NCBI GenBank assembly: GCA_024123955.1
Contig: CP099652.1
Span: 5,332,001 to 5,396,000, forward strand
Length of the DNA stretch: 64,000 bases
From: Oxalobacteraceae bacterium OTU3CINTB1
GTDB lineage: Bacteria > Pseudomonadota > Gammaproteobacteria > Burkholderiales > Burkholderiaceae_D
Direction of reading: 5' to 3'
Shown here: piece by piece, positions 61,651 to 64,000 of the stretch
How the letters are laid out: each line of letters starts with the position of its first letter
Position numbering within the stretch: the stretch's first letter is position 1
The notes under the pieces: model-generated
What the model saw: the letters and a program-made list of their open reading frames with translations, nothing else
What the model was told of the DNA's origin: nothing
Databases searched by the model: none
Translations under genes and position numbers: made by a program

Positions 61651-63765
61651 TTACTCCGTTTTCAAGCTGACATTGTCCAACATGAACCAGCTTGACTGAT
61701 CGCCATCCGAGCTGGACGCGAACCGCAGCCGCACCGTCTTGCCGCGAAACGCGCTCAAGTCGAAGCTGTGGGTGACAAAGCCGGGCGCCGCGTCCAGGTT
61801 GCTGAACGCCTTGACCAGCGCGAGCGGTTGGTTGAACAGGCCGCGCACCTCGACCCGGAAGTGATCCTGCGCCACGGCCGCATTGCCGGTGGTGCTCACG
61901 CTCAGCGCGAACGACAGCTTGGCGGTGGCGGTGTTAGCCGGGATTGTCAGCGCCTGGTAGATCGCCGCGCCGGCGCCGGTTTCATAGTTGCCGAACCACG
62001 CCATGTACTTGCCCGCTTGGGCCGGGTACTGGATCCAGGTGCTGATCTTGTTCAGATGGCCAGCCCAGTCCAGTTCGCCATCCTCGAAGCCGCCGTTGGC
62101 GATGCGTTCGTACAAGGTGCCAGGCGGGTTGATGCTCAGCACGGCCGTCTGGCTGGCGGCCGTGGTCGGCAGGTTGGCGCTGTCGGTCACGCGCACGGTG
62201 ATCCTGGCGCCGGCGTCGGCCGCCGTCGCGATGAAGCTGTAGGCCGGACCCGTGACGTTGCGCACCCGCGCGCCGTTCTTGTACCAGGCGTAGAAATACG
62301 GCGCCGTGCCGGCCTCCGCGTAGGCCGTGAAAACCGCCGGCCGACCGATGGTAACGCCGGTGCTGGCGGGCTGGGTCAGCAAGGCCACCGGCGATTTGTA
62401 ACCAGGCTCGTCGATGTCGTAGCCGACGTTGATGGCGGCGTAGGCGCGCTGCACGGCGATCGCCTCGGCGCTATCGTCGCCGTACAGCTGGCGCGCCACG
62501 TCGATCATGTGCTGGCGCGCCGCCGCATAGTTGGTGCCGGCGGCAAACTTGGTGGTGTTGGCGGTGAACCAGATGCGGTAGGCCTTGTCGTTGCCGATGC
62601 CGGTCATGGCCCTGGGCGTGCGCTTGAGGTAGCCGCTGTAGCCCTCCGCGCCGGCCTTGGCGTCCGAACCCTGCGACAGGAAGTAGAACATGCGGTTGTT
62701 GGCGCCGCTGCTGTAGTGCGGATCGAGCTTGCCGATGTCGGCACTCCAGGCATCGCGGCTCTTGCCGTCCCTGGACGGCTTGCGCAGATAGCGCAGCGCC
62801 TGGCCGGGAAACCATGCCTCCTTGGCCATCATCCAGTCGTTGCCCGCCGGGACCGTCTTGCCGACGCCGCCATTGTGCGCGTAGGCCTCGGCCATCTCGC
62901 CGTTGATGTCCGCGCCCGATTCGTTCAGGCCGCCCGCCTCGCCGTACATCGGCAGCTTGGAGGTGCGCGCCGTGACGCCGTGGCCCATCTCGTGGCCGAG
63001 CACATCGACCACGCCCAGATTTTTATAGTCGACGCCGTTGCTGTCGCCCACCCGGATGCAGCGGCAGTCCTCGCCGTAGTAAGCGTTGGTGTGGGCCTGT
63101 CCATAGTGCACGGTGGCGTAGGTGGCGGTATTGTTACCATCCAGGCTATGCCAGCCCATGACGTTTTTCATCATGTCGTACGTGCTTGCCAGCCCGAACA
63201 TGGCGTTGACGGCGGCGGTCTGGCCGTTGACGCCGGTGGTGCTGGCGCCGGCGATGTATTGCAAGCCGTCGCCCCACTGGTTGTCGGCGTCGGTGTAGAG
63301 CGTGCCGGTGGGGATGTAGTCGTTATTGGCGTTGGTGACCGCCAACCCGCCGAACTTGCCGCCGGCGCCGCGGCTGGTGTCTTTCATCTGGTACAGCGCG
63401 CCACTCTTGGTCGTGTTGAGCTTGACGACGCCGTTGTACTGGCTGTGGCCGGTGCCGGCGACGTCGGTGCGGGCGTTGTGGCGGTCGATCAGGTGGCCGT
63501 CCTCGGCGCTGACGATGTGATCCCAGAACTGCAAGTCGTTGCGGATCAGCATGCGCGTCCTGACCACATAGGCAAGGCGGTAGTCGGTCACCACGTCGTC
63601 CACGTCGAGCGCGTTCAGTTGCGCCAGCGGCTTGCCCTCGCCGGTGCGGGCGCGGGTTCTTGCCATCAACGGATAGACGACCAGCTCGGCGGTGGTCTCC
63701 TCCAGCGGCCGCGCGCCGCGCTCGATACCGGCGAGCACCAGGTTAATCGCTTCCTGCGCGCTCAC
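61651..63765 (-). CDS. M4 family (thermolysin-like) metallopeptidase, 5' end apparently truncated
   Basis: A 704-residue frame from a GTG at 63765. Order: the latter part of a PepSY-type propeptide (about 1-110); the thermolysin catalytic domain with zinc motif G-H-E-M-G-H-G (near residue 255) and third ligand Glu in NESGADINGEMAEAY; an Ig-like domain (about 470-555); and a C-terminal jelly-roll, carbohydrate-binding-like domain (about 560-704). Secreted M4 proteases need a signal peptide plus FTP propeptide; neither is present. The frame stays open for at least 40 codons upstream, but the translation there is not propeptide-like beyond roughly 63880, where a promoter-like sequence and a terminator lie. 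Either a decayed gene or an unusual non-secreted form. Confidence 0.78.
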   Translation of the reverse strand: MSAQEAINLVLAGIERGARPLEETTAELVVYPLMARTRARTGEGKPLAQLNALDVDDVVTDYRLAYVVRTRMLIRNDLQFWDHIVSAEDGHLIDRHNARTDVAGTGHSQYNGVVKLNTTKSGALYQMKDTSRGAGGKFGGLAVTNANNDYIPTGTLYTDADNQWGDGLQYIAGASTTGVNGQTAAVNAMFGLASTYDMMKNVMGWHSLDGNNTATYATVHYGQAHTNAYYGEDCRCIRVGDSNGVDYKNLGVVDVLGHEMGHGVTARTSKLPMYGEAGGLNESGADINGEMAEAYAHNGGVGKTVPAGNDWMMAKEAWFPGQALRYLRKPSRDGKSRDAWSADIGKLDPHYSSGANNRMFYFLSQGSDAKAGAEGYSGYLKRTPRAMTGIGNDKAYRIWFTANTTKFAAGTNYAAARQHMIDVARQLYGDDSAEAIAVQRAYAAINVGYDIDEPGYKSPVALLTQPASTGVTIGRPAVFTAYAEAGTAPYFYAWYKNGARVRNVTGPAYSFIATAADAGARITVRVTDSANLPTTAASQTAVLSINPPGTLYERIANGGFEDGELDWAGHLNKISTWIQYPAQAGKYMAWFGNYETGAGAAIYQALTIPANTATAKLSFALSVSTTGNAAVAQDHFRVEVRGLFNQPLALVKAFSNLDAAPGFVTHSFDLSAFRGKTVRLRFASSSDGDQSSWFMLDNVSLKTE

Positions 63766-63858
63766 CGGCGGACGCTCCGGTAGCGCATTGGCGCCCTCTT
63801 CCGTCGCCGTCGCCAGCGCGCCGCGCCGGTCGCTCAGGGTTTCGCCGATGACGGCGCC

Positions 63859-63887
63859 AGTATCAGTTAAAAGCCAGAAAGTGTCAA
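63859..63887 (-). promoter_or_regulatory. Promoter-like sequence upstream of the M4 peptidase
   Basis: On the minus strand, -35 TTGACA (63882-63887), 17-base spacing and -10 GATACT (63859-63864). It sits between the terminator and the GTG start, about 85 bases upstream of it. Confidence 0.5.
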
Positions 63888-63931
63888 ATTGTATTTTTAT
63901 TTTTACATGATTGCGGGTGCGCTTGCGGACG

Positions 63932-63967
63932 AAAAAAACCCCGCCGGCGCAAAGCGGGCGGGGTTTT
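63932..63967 (-). terminator. Intrinsic terminator of a gene beyond the window
   Basis: On the minus strand: CCCCGCC/GGCGGGG stem, 11-base loop, then seven T residues. It would end transcription of a minus-strand gene lying past position 64000. Only about 30 bases remain beyond it, too few to identify that gene. Confidence 0.75.
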
Positions 63968-64000
63968 CGATACTGCGATCTAGCTGGCCTGGCCGACTTA

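Overview
The window looks like the chromosome of a betaproteobacterium, most likely Oxalobacteraceae (Massilia/Duganella/Janthinobacterium type). I infer this from the 16S-Ile-Ala-23S-5S operon layout, GC-rich coding sequence, a CysI + DUF934 + APS-type CysH + CysDN + SUMT sulfate cluster under CysB, an acnD/prpF-type methylcitrate operon, and Gram-negative envelope genes (LptFG, a general porin, lipoproteins). No search was run, so taxonomy and names rest on motifs I recognise.

Layout. 1-3.5 kb: the end of yajQ, a nitronate-monooxygenase-like flavoprotein, a DHH phosphoesterase, and an OtsB-like HAD protein that lacks the expected nucleophilic Asp. 3.6-9.2 kb and 14.1-19.7 kb: two near-identical rRNA operons in the same (minus) orientation. 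Between them lie about 4.9 kb with an intact MFS exporter/TetR pair, an AraC regulator, an outer-membrane barrel protein and three broken genes (SDR, LysR, choline-type ABC permease). This is a decaying pocket caught between long direct repeats. 19.9-23.4 kb: a LytS/LytTR two-component pair and an orphan NarX-type PAS kinase, followed by a convergent porin.

24.6-34.5 kb is the assimilatory sulfate/siroheme region. cysB, with a downstream methyltransferase, diverges from cysI-DUF934-cysH-cysD-cysN-cobA. A cbiX-type chelatase lies nearby, as the third gene after lptF-lptG. CysDN activates sulfate, CysH reduces APS, CysI reduces sulfite to sulfide, and SUMT plus CbiX can supply its siroheme. 34.5-40.8 kb: lptF/lptG, pepA, small envelope and hypothetical genes, an unusually AT-rich gap, and exonuclease III. 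40.8-44.1 kb: a very large multi-PAS GGDEF-EAL protein.

44.3-52.0 kb is a complete 2-methylcitrate (propionate) operon, prpB-prpC-acnD-prpF. It diverges from the sigma-54 activator prpR, with a textbook -24/-12 promoter and a nested GTTTCA/TGAAAC operator between them. 52.1-64 kb: an unannotated 44-residue small gene, a large FtsX-type ABC permease without an ATPase, two tandem tricorn-like S41 proteases of about 1,100 residues, and an M4 (thermolysin-like) metalloprotease whose signal peptide and early propeptide appear to be missing.

No CRISPR array, integrase, transposase or phage module was seen. The most unusual items are the inter-rrn decay pocket, with an rRNA promoter embedded in the end of the MFS gene, the nucleophile-less OtsB homologue, the cryptic small gene at 52.1 kb, and the 5'-truncated M4 protease.
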